Shown: piece after piece, positions 1-6,013 of the stretch
Numbering within the stretch: the first letter of the stretch is position 1
Layout of the letters: each line of letters begins with the position of its first letter
Source: a bacterium
GTDB lineage: Bacteria > Vulcanimicrobiota > Xenobia > RGZZ01
DNA: 6,989 bases
Direction of reading: 5' to 3'
NCBI GenBank assembly: GCA_021782195.1
Contig: JAJXVI010000125.1
Span: forward strand, 1-6,989
The notes under the pieces: generated by a model
What the model saw: only the letters and a program-made list of their open reading frames with translations
What the model was told of the DNA's origin: nothing
Databases searched by the model: none
Made by a program: the position numbers and the translations under genes

Positions 1-117
1 CGTCCAGCGACGGGCGACGCGGCGGACGGGGAAGCGGAACGTCCAGCGACGGGCGACGCGGCGGACGGGGAAGCGGAACGTCCAGCGACGGGCGACGCGG
101 CGGACGGCGAGGCCGAA
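1..117. repeat. 39-bp tandem repeat, three copies
   Basis: Three head-to-tail copies lie at 1-39, 40-78 and 79-117. Copies 1 and 2 are identical. Copy 3 differs at three bases near its right end, and all three changes fall at third codon positions of the minus-strand gene (Ser, Ala and Ser codons), so the peptide is unchanged. The unit is 13 codons long and keeps the reading frame. The array may continue to the left of the window. Just right of it the sequence (118-160) is compositionally similar but no longer a clear copy. Confidence 0.95.
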
Positions 118-446
118 CCTCCCGCGGCGGGAGACGGCGGGGACGACGCTATCGCGCCCCCCTGGTGGCGTACGTCCACGCGCGACGCGGGCGGCCGCCA
201 CTGAAAAAAGCCGAAGGTATCGAGCACAAAAACAACGGCAACTCCCCAGAAAATCGCAAGCAGCACCGGGTGAACGTTGACGGACCGACGGGTGCGTCCT
301 TCACGCACGAGCAACCGTCGCTGAGCAACTGACACCGCCTTCGTAAGGGGGTCAGAGGAAGCGGTCTCAGGGCGCGCCATCTCTCCGGAAGGCGTGCGTT
401 CCTCCGACTCGACGGGATCGTGAGGGCCGGAGGCGTCAGCAGACAT
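1..446 (-). CDS. Single-pass membrane protein with Ser/Ala/Pro repeat linker (partial, runs off left edge)
   Basis: The frame is open from an ATG at 446 to base 1, giving 148 codons with no stop, so the C-terminal part is missing. I do not recognise the family. Residues 1-58 are hydrophilic and end in a basic stretch (R43, R44, R48, R51, R53, R54). Residues 59-82 form one hydrophobic segment (core VLLAIFWGVAVVFVLDTFGF), so by the positive-inside rule the N-terminus is cytoplasmic and the rest lies outside the membrane. From about residue 97 the chain is rich in Ser, Ala, Pro and Gly and holds three copies of a 13-residue unit, SASPSAASPVAGR or close to it. Such linkers commonly carry a domain across the periplasm; here that domain is beyond the window. 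The start overlaps the folA stop by 11 bases and has no clear Shine-Dalgarno site, which suggests translational coupling. The opposite strand is also open over 1-204, but it lacks a visible start and has no recognisable features. Confidence 0.5.
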   Translation of the reverse strand, partial: MSADASGPHDPVESEERTPSGEMARPETASSDPLTKAVSVAQRRLLVREGRTRRSVNVHPVLLAIFWGVAVVFVLDTFGFFQWRPPASRVDVRHQGGAIASSPPSPAAGGSASPSAASPVAGRSASPSAASPVAGRSASPSAASPVAG

Positions 447-1038
447 CGTCGCCACGCTCAAGCACCTCGATGCGAATCGCCCACGGGCTCTCCGAATCTG
501 GCGGATACAGATTCGACGAGACGACCTTCCATTCACGCTCAACGTAGATGGGAAAGTGCGCGTCGCCGTCTTGGTCGTTGTCGACAAACGTGAGGTACAG
601 ACGTTGCGCGCGGGCCAGGAACGCTTCGTAGACCTGCGCGCCGCCGATGACCATGATCTCGCGAGACGAGGTGCCAGCGGCCTTCAGAGCCTCCTCGACC
701 GATGCAACAACCACGCACCCAGGCGCGAGGAAATCAGGCTGTCGAGACAATACGATGTTCAGGCGACGGGGCAGTGGCCTGCCGATGGAAGTAAACGTGC
801 GAGAGCCCATGATGACAGGCTTGCCGAGGGTCACGGCGCGAAAGTGGCGCATGTCTCGCGGCAGGTTCCACACAAGGGCATTTTCAGCACCGATCACGCG
901 CTTTCGGTTCAGCGCGGCAACGAGCGACACCACGGGCGCCGGTTCGTGGACGCTCGCTTCCGACGAACCCTTCGGTGCGTCGTTCTCACCGGGTGGCAAG
1001 GTCACACCGCCATGGGTGCCCGGATTGTCGGCGCGCAT
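436..1038 (-). CDS. folA: Dihydrofolate reductase with a 36-residue N-terminal extension
   Basis: This enzyme reduces 7,8-dihydrofolate to tetrahydrofolate with NADPH in the cytosol, feeding one-carbon metabolism and recycling the dihydrofolate made by ThyA. The DHFR fold covers about residues 37-195. Visible family motifs are VSLVAALNRKRVIG (37-50), the substrate-site WNLPRD with catalytic acid D62, KPVIMG (73-78), SIGRPLPRR with the folate-binding Arg at R92, VIGGAQVYEAF with the NADPH-contacting Gly pair (132-133), and DGDAHFP (157-163). The 36 residues before the fold are Gly/Pro-rich and unusual for a DHFR of about 160 residues. The ATG at 1038 is favoured because a GGAGGG Shine-Dalgarno site lies 6 bases upstream. 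The gene begins 37 bases inside thyA and ends 11 bases inside the next gene, so all three are probably one transcript. Confidence 0.97.
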   Translation of the reverse strand: MRADNPGTHGGVTLPPGENDAPKGSSEASVHEPAPVVSLVAALNRKRVIGAENALVWNLPRDMRHFRAVTLGKPVIMGSRTFTSIGRPLPRRLNIVLSRQPDFLAPGCVVVASVEEALKAAGTSSREIMVIGGAQVYEAFLARAQRLYLTFVDNDQDGDAHFPIYVEREWKVVSSNLYPPDSESPWAIRIEVLERGDDVC

Positions 1039-1868
1039 ACATAGCCCTCCAGCTTCGCATCGGTCATGGTGAAATCGTCGATGCAGCGAATGTCCGGATT
1101 GAGCCAGAGTCGAGGCAGAGCAAGTGGTTCACGAGCCAGTTGCTCCCTTACCGCATCGAAGTGGTTGTGGTAGATATGCGCGTCCCCGAGGGTGTGCACG
1201 AACTCGTGGGCCTTCAGGCCGGTGACCTGCGCAACCATGTGCAACAACAGGGCATAGGATGCAATGTTGAACGGCACCCCGAGGAACATGTCCGCACTGC
1301 GCTGGTAGAGGTGTAGCGAAAGGTCCTGGCCTGCGACGAAGAACTGGAACATCGCGTGGCACGGGGGCAGCGCCATCTCGTCGAGTTCACCAGGATTCCA
1401 GGCGGTCACAATCAACCGACGATCGAACGGATCGCGCTTGATTCGATCGATCACATCGCCCAACTGGTCAATTTCGCGCCCGTCCGGCGCCCGCCAACGC
1501 CGCCACTGCACGCCGTAAATCCGACCGAGGTCGCCCGCACATCGCGCGCGAGGTGTCCAGTACGGGGCATCGGCGTTCTGGTCCCAGATGTGACAACCCA
1601 GCGCCTGCATCTCCTTCACATTCGACACCCCTCGCAGAAAGCACAGCAGTTCGGCCTTCATCGACTTGAAAGCCAGATGCTTGGTGGTTACCGCGGGAAA
1701 GCCAGAGTCTGTGAGAAAGCGCATCTGAAGACCGAAAAGGGCGCGTGTGTCGACACCGGTCCGGGTGGGACGGTCGATGCCGGTTTCCAGGACAAGGCGC
1801 AGCGCATCCAGGTATTGGCGCAAAGTAAAGTCCTCGCCAGACGTGCACGAGACAGGGAGGCATTGCAC
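1002..1868 (-). CDS. thyA: Thymidylate synthase (folate-dependent, ThyA type)
   Basis: ThyA methylates dUMP to dTMP using 5,10-methylenetetrahydrofolate and releases dihydrofolate, the FolA substrate. Against the E. coli enzyme as I recall it, the key residues are present: R36 in the phosphate loop (RPTRTG), R150-R151 (DRRLIV), catalytic C170 in ALPPCHAMFQ, RSADMFLGVPFNIASYA (190-206) with D193 and N201, H231 and Y233 in HIYHNH, and a C-terminus ending IRAPMAV. The stretch after IWDQNA is about nine residues longer than in E. coli. Together with LAFKS and FLRG it resembles the Pseudomonas-like branch of the family. The ATG at 1868 has no clear Shine-Dalgarno site. A TTG at 1823 (codon 16), with GAGG eight bases upstream, would start the protein exactly where E. 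coli ThyA begins, so the first 15 residues are doubtful. It is the first gene of the thyA-folA-membrane protein operon. Confidence 0.97.
   Translation of the reverse strand: MQCLPVSCTSGEDFTLRQYLDALRLVLETGIDRPTRTGVDTRALFGLQMRFLTDSGFPAVTTKHLAFKSMKAELLCFLRGVSNVKEMQALGCHIWDQNADAPYWTPRARCAGDLGRIYGVQWRRWRAPDGREIDQLGDVIDRIKRDPFDRRLIVTAWNPGELDEMALPPCHAMFQFFVAGQDLSLHLYQRSADMFLGVPFNIASYALLLHMVAQVTGLKAHEFVHTLGDAHIYHNHFDAVREQLAREPLALPRLWLNPDIRCIDDFTMTDAKLEGYVCAPTIRAPMAV
1045..1050 (-). promoter_or_regulatory. Ribosome binding site of folA, inside thyA
   Basis: GGAGGG on the minus strand sits 6 bases before the folA ATG. It supports the long N-terminus of FolA rather than an internal GTG near codons 36-37, where I see no comparable site. 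The same bases code for part of the conserved Leu-Glu-Gly-Tyr motif near the ThyA C-terminus. Confidence 0.8.
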
Positions 1869-2141
1869 GTGCGTGGAATGGGTCGCCGCCAGCAGCCTGA
1901 CACTGTTAATCGGAACCCTCGAGCAGGGATCCTGCGGGGGCAGAGCTAGACGGGCAGGCTGTGATTGACAACGATGTCAGGGTTTTCGCTACAGGAGTCT
2001 GAGTTACCTTGCGACAGGTCGCGGACCCGGGACATGTGCATTTTCGGGGAACCAGACTGAAGGCAACCCTCGAGGGACTCGAGCGCAATGCACCTCGGGA
2101 AAACCTGAAACGAACTCCTGGCAATCGATAGGAGAAGAAAC
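1869..2141. other. Divergent intergenic control region between thyA and the lipoprotein gene
   Basis: I see no convincing gene here. Candidate signals are weak. On the plus strand a perfect TTGACA (1965-1970) is followed 17 bases later by a poor -10 (GCTACA). Short dyads are GCAGG-GAT-CCTGC (1923-1935), GCGAC-AG-GTCGC (2011-2022) and the perfect palindrome CCCTCGAGGG (2067-2076). The ten bases AACCCTCGAG occur twice (1914-1923 and 2065-2074). No good minus-strand promoter for thyA was found by eye. Confidence 0.5.
2130..2134 (+). promoter_or_regulatory. Ribosome binding site fixing the GTG start of the lipoprotein gene
   Basis: AGGAG lies 7 bases before the GTG at 2142. This spacing is near ideal. 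The resulting N-terminus gives a proper lipoprotein signal peptide, so the GTG is accepted as the start. Confidence 0.8.
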
Positions 2142-2807
2142 GTGAAGATCTGTTCGGATTCGCTCCACAGAACACTGGCCCTCACGATCTGCGGAGGGCT
2201 GGCACTGTTTACGATGGGTTGCAACCCGTCGGAAACTCCGTCCACTGCAACTCCAGAAGCCAGCGGGTCGCCCGCGGCTGTATCGTCTGTGCAGAGCCCC
2301 ATGCCTGCACAAAGCGGGGCACCGGTACCAGCAAGCCCGGGCGTCGCTCCCTCCGGTGGGGCGCACGGCCCCAGCCTGCCCGCTCCACCCGATCTTCCCA
2401 AACTACACGGAATTGTCAAGGAAGTCGCGGCGGACCACTCAAGTTTCCAGCTCACGCACGCTCAGAACTCATACCTGGCGGTTCCCGCGGGCGTCACGGT
2501 GTTCAAGCCAGAGAACGCCGCGGTCATGTCGGATGTGCGCGTGGGAGACGAAGTCGACGTCTACGTGAAGAAGTCCGGGTCTACATTCGTGGCCGCAGCC
2601 GTTCGTCACGTAAACCTTGGTGCGCCTCGCCCGATGCCGTCTGGCAAGCCTCATATGCCGCCTGGCCCCGGCGGAGCGCACATGCCTGTCGGCCACCCAC
2701 CGATGCCGCCCGGGCACGCAAGTGGCGCCCCAGGAAACGCGATGCCGCCCGGGAATGCGAGCGGCGCCCCTGCGCCTCCGGCCCCCAGCGGTTCGCCCGC
2801 GCAATAG
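2142..2807 (+). CDS. Secreted lipoprotein with DUF5666-like core and Pro/Gly/Met/His-rich tail
   Basis: The GTG start gives 221 residues. Residues 1-26 are a signal peptide with a hydrophobic core (LALTICGGLALF) and the lipobox TMGC, so C27 would be lipidated and the protein anchored in a membrane facing the periplasm or surface. Residues 28-86 are a Ser/Thr/Pro/Ala linker. Residues 88-158 form the only folded-looking part: alternating beta-type segments reading LHGIVKEV, SFQLTH, VTVFKP, VRVGDEVDVYV and TFVAAAVRHV. This follows the layout of small OB-like DUF5666 domains, an assignment made by pattern only. Residues 163-221 are low complexity, rich in Pro and Gly, with five Met and four His before residue 205 and a near-duplicate MPPG(H/N)ASGAP. 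Such tails can bind copper or other metals, but that is a guess. The gene appears to be transcribed alone. Confidence 0.85.
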   Translation: MKICSDSLHRTLALTICGGLALFTMGCNPSETPSTATPEASGSPAAVSSVQSPMPAQSGAPVPASPGVAPSGGAHGPSLPAPPDLPKLHGIVKEVAADHSSFQLTHAQNSYLAVPAGVTVFKPENAAVMSDVRVGDEVDVYVKKSGSTFVAAAVRHVNLGAPRPMPSGKPHMPPGPGGAHMPVGHPPMPPGHASGAPGNAMPPGNASGAPAPPAPSGSPAQ

Positions 2808-2812
2808 CGCTG

Positions 2813-2854
2813 CGGGCCGACCCGCGTAAGCGAAGGAAACGGCCCGAGTTTTCT
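2813..2854 (+). terminator. Candidate intrinsic terminator after the lipoprotein gene
   Basis: Seven perfectly paired GC bases, CGGGCCG (2813-2819) with CGGCCCG (2840-2846), enclose a 20-base loop and are followed by AGTTTTCTT. The stem starts six bases after the stop codon. The long loop is less usual than in textbook terminators. A second overlapping hairpin, GCGGG-CCGA-CCCGC (2812-2825), could compete with it. Confidence 0.45.
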
Positions 2855-3113
2855 TGTAAGTCCTGTCAACTGTAGACGCGCCGCCTCGCCATGCCCGATA
2901 CGGCGCGTTCCACGGTTGTATTCTCTCTTGCGGGCGACTTGCGGAGGCCGGGAGGCCATGAGGGATGGGGTCTGTTCCGGATTGGCAAGACTCTCTGTAC
3001 CTCGATAAGGGGCAACTCGCTGGTCAAGACTGATAGGGGATTGATTGCACCACAGTCAAGATCTGTCTCCTGCAGCGGGATTTCTTCCTTTCGCGGTGCG
3101 GACTGCCGAGATG

Positions 3114-3122
3114 TGGTATAAT
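3114..3122 (+). promoter_or_regulatory. Extended -10 promoter for the PEP-CTERM gene
   Basis: TGGTATAAT is a perfect TGn-TATAAT extended -10 element. At 17-base spacing the -35 is poor (CGGTGC), as is common for extended -10 promoters. Transcription would begin near 3129, leaving a leader of roughly 37 bases with GGGAG (3150-3154) 11 bases before the ATG at 3166. Confidence 0.65.
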
Positions 3123-3165
3123 TGCAGCGTATCGCGAATCTCCAGGTACGGGAGCCACAAGTTCA

Positions 3166-3813
3166 ATGCGCAACGACCGTCGCCGCCTCGCCGTGCTTAC
3201 GGCAATCATCGTCACGCTCGTTTTTTCCCTGGCTGCAGGGGCCACGGCCGGACCGGTCGTACTGTCCGCAAACGTGACCTGTGACAATCAATTTTACTTC
3301 TACGTCAGCAGCAGCCCCACGGCACAGGGTACCCTGGTCGATTCCGGCACTGATTTTCAGGTTGACTATCCAGCCACCGTGAACCTCACCTCGGGGACGT
3401 GGTATTTGCAGTTCGTGGGCATCAATACCGGCCCGTACAGCGCCAGCAATCCCGGCGCATTGTTGGGTTCCTTCAGTCTGAGCGGGATCGGAGCCACGTT
3501 CTCCAACGGTACCCAGTCGCTCGTGACAAACACCACCGACTGGGTCGTGAGCAAGAACGGGTTTGGGGTGAGCACCTACACACCAACTTCGTACGGCACG
3601 AACGGCGTCGGGCCGTGGGGCACCATCGCGGGAATTTCGTCGTCGGCGCAGTGGATCTGGGACTCCAATCCCGACTATCTCGCCACCGACCTTTACTTCA
3701 CAACCACACTCACGGTTCTCCCAGAACCCGCCGCTCCCTGGTTCTGGGTCGGCCTCGGGATCGTGCTGTTCGCGTCTTCCGCAACACGAACGCGCGCTCG
3801 AACCAGGATCTGA
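3166..3813 (+). CDS. PEP-CTERM sorting-domain protein with one beta-sandwich-like domain
   Basis: The protein has 215 residues. Residues 1-28 are a Sec signal peptide: basic MRNDRRR, a hydrophobic core, and probable cleavage after ATA or TAG. The mature part, about 30-183, has no catalytic motif that I recognise. Its pattern (DNQFYFYV, a W-rich loop, WYLQFVGINTG, PGALLGSFSL, TDWVVSK, PWGTIAG, AQWIWDS, then a beta strand) resembles the galactose-binding-like domain seen in many secreted bacterial proteins; this comparison is from memory. The C-terminus is a clear PEP-CTERM signal: LPEPAAP with Pro186-Glu187-Pro188, a hydrophobic segment (191-205), and Arg residues at 208, 210, 212 and 214. Exosortase is expected to recognise this signal, cut it, and place the protein at the cell surface or in the exopolysaccharide matrix. 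No exosortase gene is in the window. Confidence 0.9.
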   Translation: MRNDRRRLAVLTAIIVTLVFSLAAGATAGPVVLSANVTCDNQFYFYVSSSPTAQGTLVDSGTDFQVDYPATVNLTSGTWYLQFVGINTGPYSASNPGALLGSFSLSGIGATFSNGTQSLVTNTTDWVVSKNGFGVSTYTPTSYGTNGVGPWGTIAGISSSAQWIWDSNPDYLATDLYFTTTLTVLPEPAAPWFWVGLGIVLFASSATRTRARTRI

Positions 3814-3843
3814 CAACCGACCGCAACATCCTCGCACACACAG

Positions 3844-3878
3844 ATCGCGTGACATCCTGAATCGCACGCGTCTCATTC
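3844..3878 (+). repeat. 35-bp direct repeat, copy 1
   Basis: This copy matches 3917-3951 at 32 of 35 bases, with starts 73 bases apart. It contains a 6-bp stem, CGCGTG (3846-3851) with CACGCG (3865-3870), around a 13-base loop, followed by TCTCATTC. It lies 31 bases after the stop of the PEP-CTERM gene. It could be a degenerate terminator, a small interspersed repeat, or a local duplication. Confidence 0.85.
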
Positions 3879-3916
3879 GGTGCCCGCAAGCGAGGCGGCG
3901 CGAATCGCGCATTGGA

Positions 3917-3951
3917 ATCGCGTGACATCTTGAATCGCGTGCGTCTCATTC
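3917..3951 (+). repeat. 35-bp direct repeat, copy 2
   Basis: This is the second copy of the 3844-3878 repeat. Two of its three differences (A to G at 3939, C to T at 3940) fall in the right arm of the stem. They turn a T-A and a G-C pair into U-G and G-U wobbles in a plus-strand RNA, so the six-pair stem 3919-3924 with 3938-3943 can still form. In a minus-strand RNA the same changes would break it. Confidence 0.85.
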
Positions 3952-3959
3952 CGAACAAT

Positions 3960-3990
3960 CCGGCCAGGGGCGCACCCGCCACCTGACCGG
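3960..3990 (-). terminator. Candidate terminator of the acyl-CoA dehydrogenase gene
   Basis: Read on the minus strand, CCGGTCAGG (3990-3982) pairs with CCTGGCCGG (3968-3960) over nine bases, including one U-G wobble, around a 13-base loop. ATTGTTCG follows, which is only mildly U-rich. The hairpin begins about 20 bases after the stop codon. The wobble would be a mismatch in plus-strand RNA, so the structure fits the minus-strand gene better. Confidence 0.45.
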
Positions 3991-4009
3991 ACCGGCGCCC
4001 GATCCGCGT

Positions 4010-6013
4010 CTACTCCTTCGGCTTTCCGTTCGCCTTTGGAGCCTTCGCAGGCGTCGCTTCCACCGCGGCACGCGGCTTCTTCTCAGCGCTCTGCGCAGGT
4101 TGCGCGGAAGGTTCCTCGGACGTAGCCTCCACGGGTGGTTGCACCGGTGCCGACGCGCGCGCCCTTTCGTAGATCAGGTCGAGGCCGGCAGTTCCGTTCT
4201 CCAGGAAGGTGTACTTGCGCTCAAGCACGTTCTTGCCAACACGATACTTGAAGTCGTCGTCATTGTGCCACATGTCCTGGAAAAGGCGAGTCACCTGTCG
4301 ACTTGCGTTGCGGCAGAAGAGATCAGCCAGTTCGGTCGCAGCGTGTGCGTCCGGATGGCCAGCCTCTTTCATGTGACGAGCCCGGGTCACGCACGCTGAC
4401 ATGGCAAACAGGTAGAGCCCGATGTCGACGGCTCGGAACAGGAAGGCCTGCTTACGCTGCAATTTCGCCTGGAAGACCAGCATCCCGTGAAAGATTGAGC
4501 GAGCCAGCGCACGCGTGTTCGACTCGGCAAAACGCAGATGGCAGGCAAGCGATCCGAACTCATTGTACTTTGGCCACCCGCTCCAACCAAGCCACTTCTT
4601 GGGATACCACTCGGCGTAGAAGCGAGCAATCTGGGGCAACGCCTTCATCTTCTCCTGAGGGCTCTTGGCGTCGTCAATCACGGCACCGGCCACGCCCAGG
4701 TGAACGTCAACCGCTTCGCGCGCCATGAACAGGTGCATGATCTCGCTTGAACCTTCGAAAATGCGGTTGATGCGGAAGTCACGCATGTTGCGTTCGACCG
4801 GAAGCGCCTCTTCACCCCGGTTCCCCAGTGACTGCTCGGTCTCGTAGCCACGTCCACCGCGAATCTGCATCGTGTCGTCGACCAGGTTCCAGCCCTGTAC
4901 ACTGCAGAACTCCTTGGCAGCCGCAGCCTCCAGGCGAATGTCGTAGGAACCCACGTCGGAGAGTCGATCGGCAAGACCTGAGACGCTCTCCATTGCAAAC
5001 GTGGTCGCGGCCATGTCAGCGAGCTTGTGGGCGATTGCCTCGTGCTTACCGACCGGCAGCCCCCACTGCACGCGCGACCCTGCCCAGCGACGGCAGATTT
5101 CCATGCAGACCTTGGCTCCACCGGTGGCGCCCGCGGGAAGCGACAGGCGGCCGGTGTTGAGGGTCACAAGCGCGATCTTGAGGCCACGGCCTTCCCCGCC
5201 AACCAGATTCTCTTTCGGCACGCGCACTCGAGTCAGCGTGATGACCGCGTTGCCAAGGGCACGAAGACCCATGAAGCGACAGCGCTGCTCGACCTGAACT
5301 CCCTCCCACGAAGTCTCAACGACAAAGGCCGAAATCTTCTGATTCTTGGGGTTGCGTGCCATCACGACGAGCAGTTCGGCAAACGTACCGTTCGTGCACC
5401 ACAGCTTTGAACCGTTGAGGATGTAGGCATCGCCTTCCGGCGTCAGTTCGCACGTTGTCTGCAGGGCGGCGGGGTCGGATCCGACATCCGGCTCGGTAAG
5501 AGCAAACGCCGAGATAGCGCCAGCAGCGCAACGGGGAAGGTACTTCTTCTTCTGTTCGGGCGTTCCGAACATTTTGAGAGGCTGCGGAACACCGATCGAC
5601 TGGTGGGCAGACAGTAACGCCGTCAGATTACCGTCCTTGCTCCCCAGAAGACGCATGATCTTGTCGTACTCGACCTGCGTAAGCCCGAGTCCGCCATATT
5701 CACGCGGTATCTTCATCCCGAAAGCGCCCATCTTGCGGAGGGCATCGATCACGGCCGGGGGATACTCGCCGCTTCGATCGATCTCGGCTGAGTCAACCTC
5801 CTCACGAAGGAAGCGTCGAAGCTCGTTGAAAAACGCGGTAAACTCGGGACGCTCCGGGGCTTCCTGATACGGGTAGATGAGATCGAGGCGAAAGTCGCCG
5901 AGGAACAGTTCCTTGAGAAAACTTGGCGCCTTCCATTCGGTCTCGCGCGAAGCCTCTGCGACCTGACGTGATTCCTTCTCGGAGGGGGCAGTCCGGGTGG
6001 GTGTCGTGCTCAT
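4010..6013 (-). CDS. Long VLCAD-like acyl-CoA dehydrogenase
   Basis: This FAD enzyme would oxidise an acyl-CoA at the alpha-beta bond, the first step of beta-oxidation, passing electrons to an electron-transfer flavoprotein. The N-terminal helical domain spans about residues 55-165 (KIPREYGGLGLT, AHQSIG, KKYLPRCAAG). The middle beta domain spans about 168-265 (AFALTEPDVGSD, NGSKLWCTNG, MGLRALGNA). The C-terminal helical domain spans about 275-435 (LNTGRL, QIRGGRGYETE). The catalytic base is predicted as E420 in RIFEGSSEIMHLF, the position used in medium- and very-long-chain enzymes. An extra helical domain (about 455-605, including LYLFAMSACVTRARHMKEAGHP) and the 667-residue length match the VLCAD/ACAD9 layout rather than the usual 380-residue enzymes. 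Residues 620-667 are a Pro/Ala/Glu/Lys-rich tail of unknown role. AAGGAG (6029-6024) lies 10 bases before the ATG. The chain-length preference cannot be read from sequence. Confidence 0.97.
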   Translation of the reverse strand: MSTTPTRTAPSEKESRQVAEASRETEWKAPSFLKELFLGDFRLDLIYPYQEAPERPEFTAFFNELRRFLREEVDSAEIDRSGEYPPAVIDALRKMGAFGMKIPREYGGLGLTQVEYDKIMRLLGSKDGNLTALLSAHQSIGVPQPLKMFGTPEQKKKYLPRCAAGAISAFALTEPDVGSDPAALQTTCELTPEGDAYILNGSKLWCTNGTFAELLVVMARNPKNQKISAFVVETSWEGVQVEQRCRFMGLRALGNAVITLTRVRVPKENLVGGEGRGLKIALVTLNTGRLSLPAGATGGAKVCMEICRRWAGSRVQWGLPVGKHEAIAHKLADMAATTFAMESVSGLADRLSDVGSYDIRLEAAAAKEFCSVQGWNLVDDTMQIRGGRGYETEQSLGNRGEEALPVERNMRDFRINRIFEGSSEIMHLFMAREAVDVHLGVAGAVIDDAKSPQEKMKALPQIARFYAEWYPKKWLGWSGWPKYNEFGSLACHLRFAESNTRALARSIFHGMLVFQAKLQRKQAFLFRAVDIGLYLFAMSACVTRARHMKEAGHPDAHAATELADLFCRNASRQVTRLFQDMWHNDDDFKYRVGKNVLERKYTFLENGTAGLDLIYERARASAPVQPPVEATSEEPSAQPAQSAEKKPRAAVEATPAKAPKANGKPKE

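Larger units (their letters stand above)
2808..3165. other. Intergenic stretch before the first PEP-CTERM gene
   Basis: After the terminator candidate I see no convincing gene. A 76-codon frame at 2891-3121 has no Shine-Dalgarno site, no domain-like features, and overlaps the promoter. TTGGCAAG at 2982-2989 resembles the first half of a sigma-54 site, but the second half does not match. The useful signal is the extended -10 at the right end. Confidence 0.5.

Noticed and set aside
556..1044. Plus-strand 162-codon frame and neighbouring overlapping plus-strand frames across folA
   Set aside because: It lies antisense to a clear dihydrofolate reductase, is Arg/His-rich in the way of shadow frames in GC-rich DNA, and has no domain.
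1356..1949. Plus-strand 197-codon frame across thyA
   Set aside because: It is antisense to thymidylate synthase, which has all its catalytic residues; the frame itself has no recognisable feature.
1946..2455. Minus-strand 169-codon frame across the lipoprotein start
   Set aside because: It overlaps the lipoprotein signal peptide and its ribosome binding site on the other strand and has no motif of its own.
2219..2875. Plus-strand 218-codon frame overlapping the lipoprotein gene
   Set aside because: It is Arg-rich throughout, typical of an out-of-frame reading of GC-rich coding DNA, and runs through the terminator candidate.
2982..2999. Possible sigma-54 promoter TTGGCAAG before the PEP-CTERM gene
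   Set aside because: The second half of the site lacks the required GC at the right spacing, and a far better extended -10 promoter lies downstream.
3163..3912. Minus-strand 249-codon frame antisense to the first PEP-CTERM gene
   Set aside because: The plus strand has a signal peptide, a sorting signal and a consensus promoter; the minus frame is Arg/Gly-rich with no domain.
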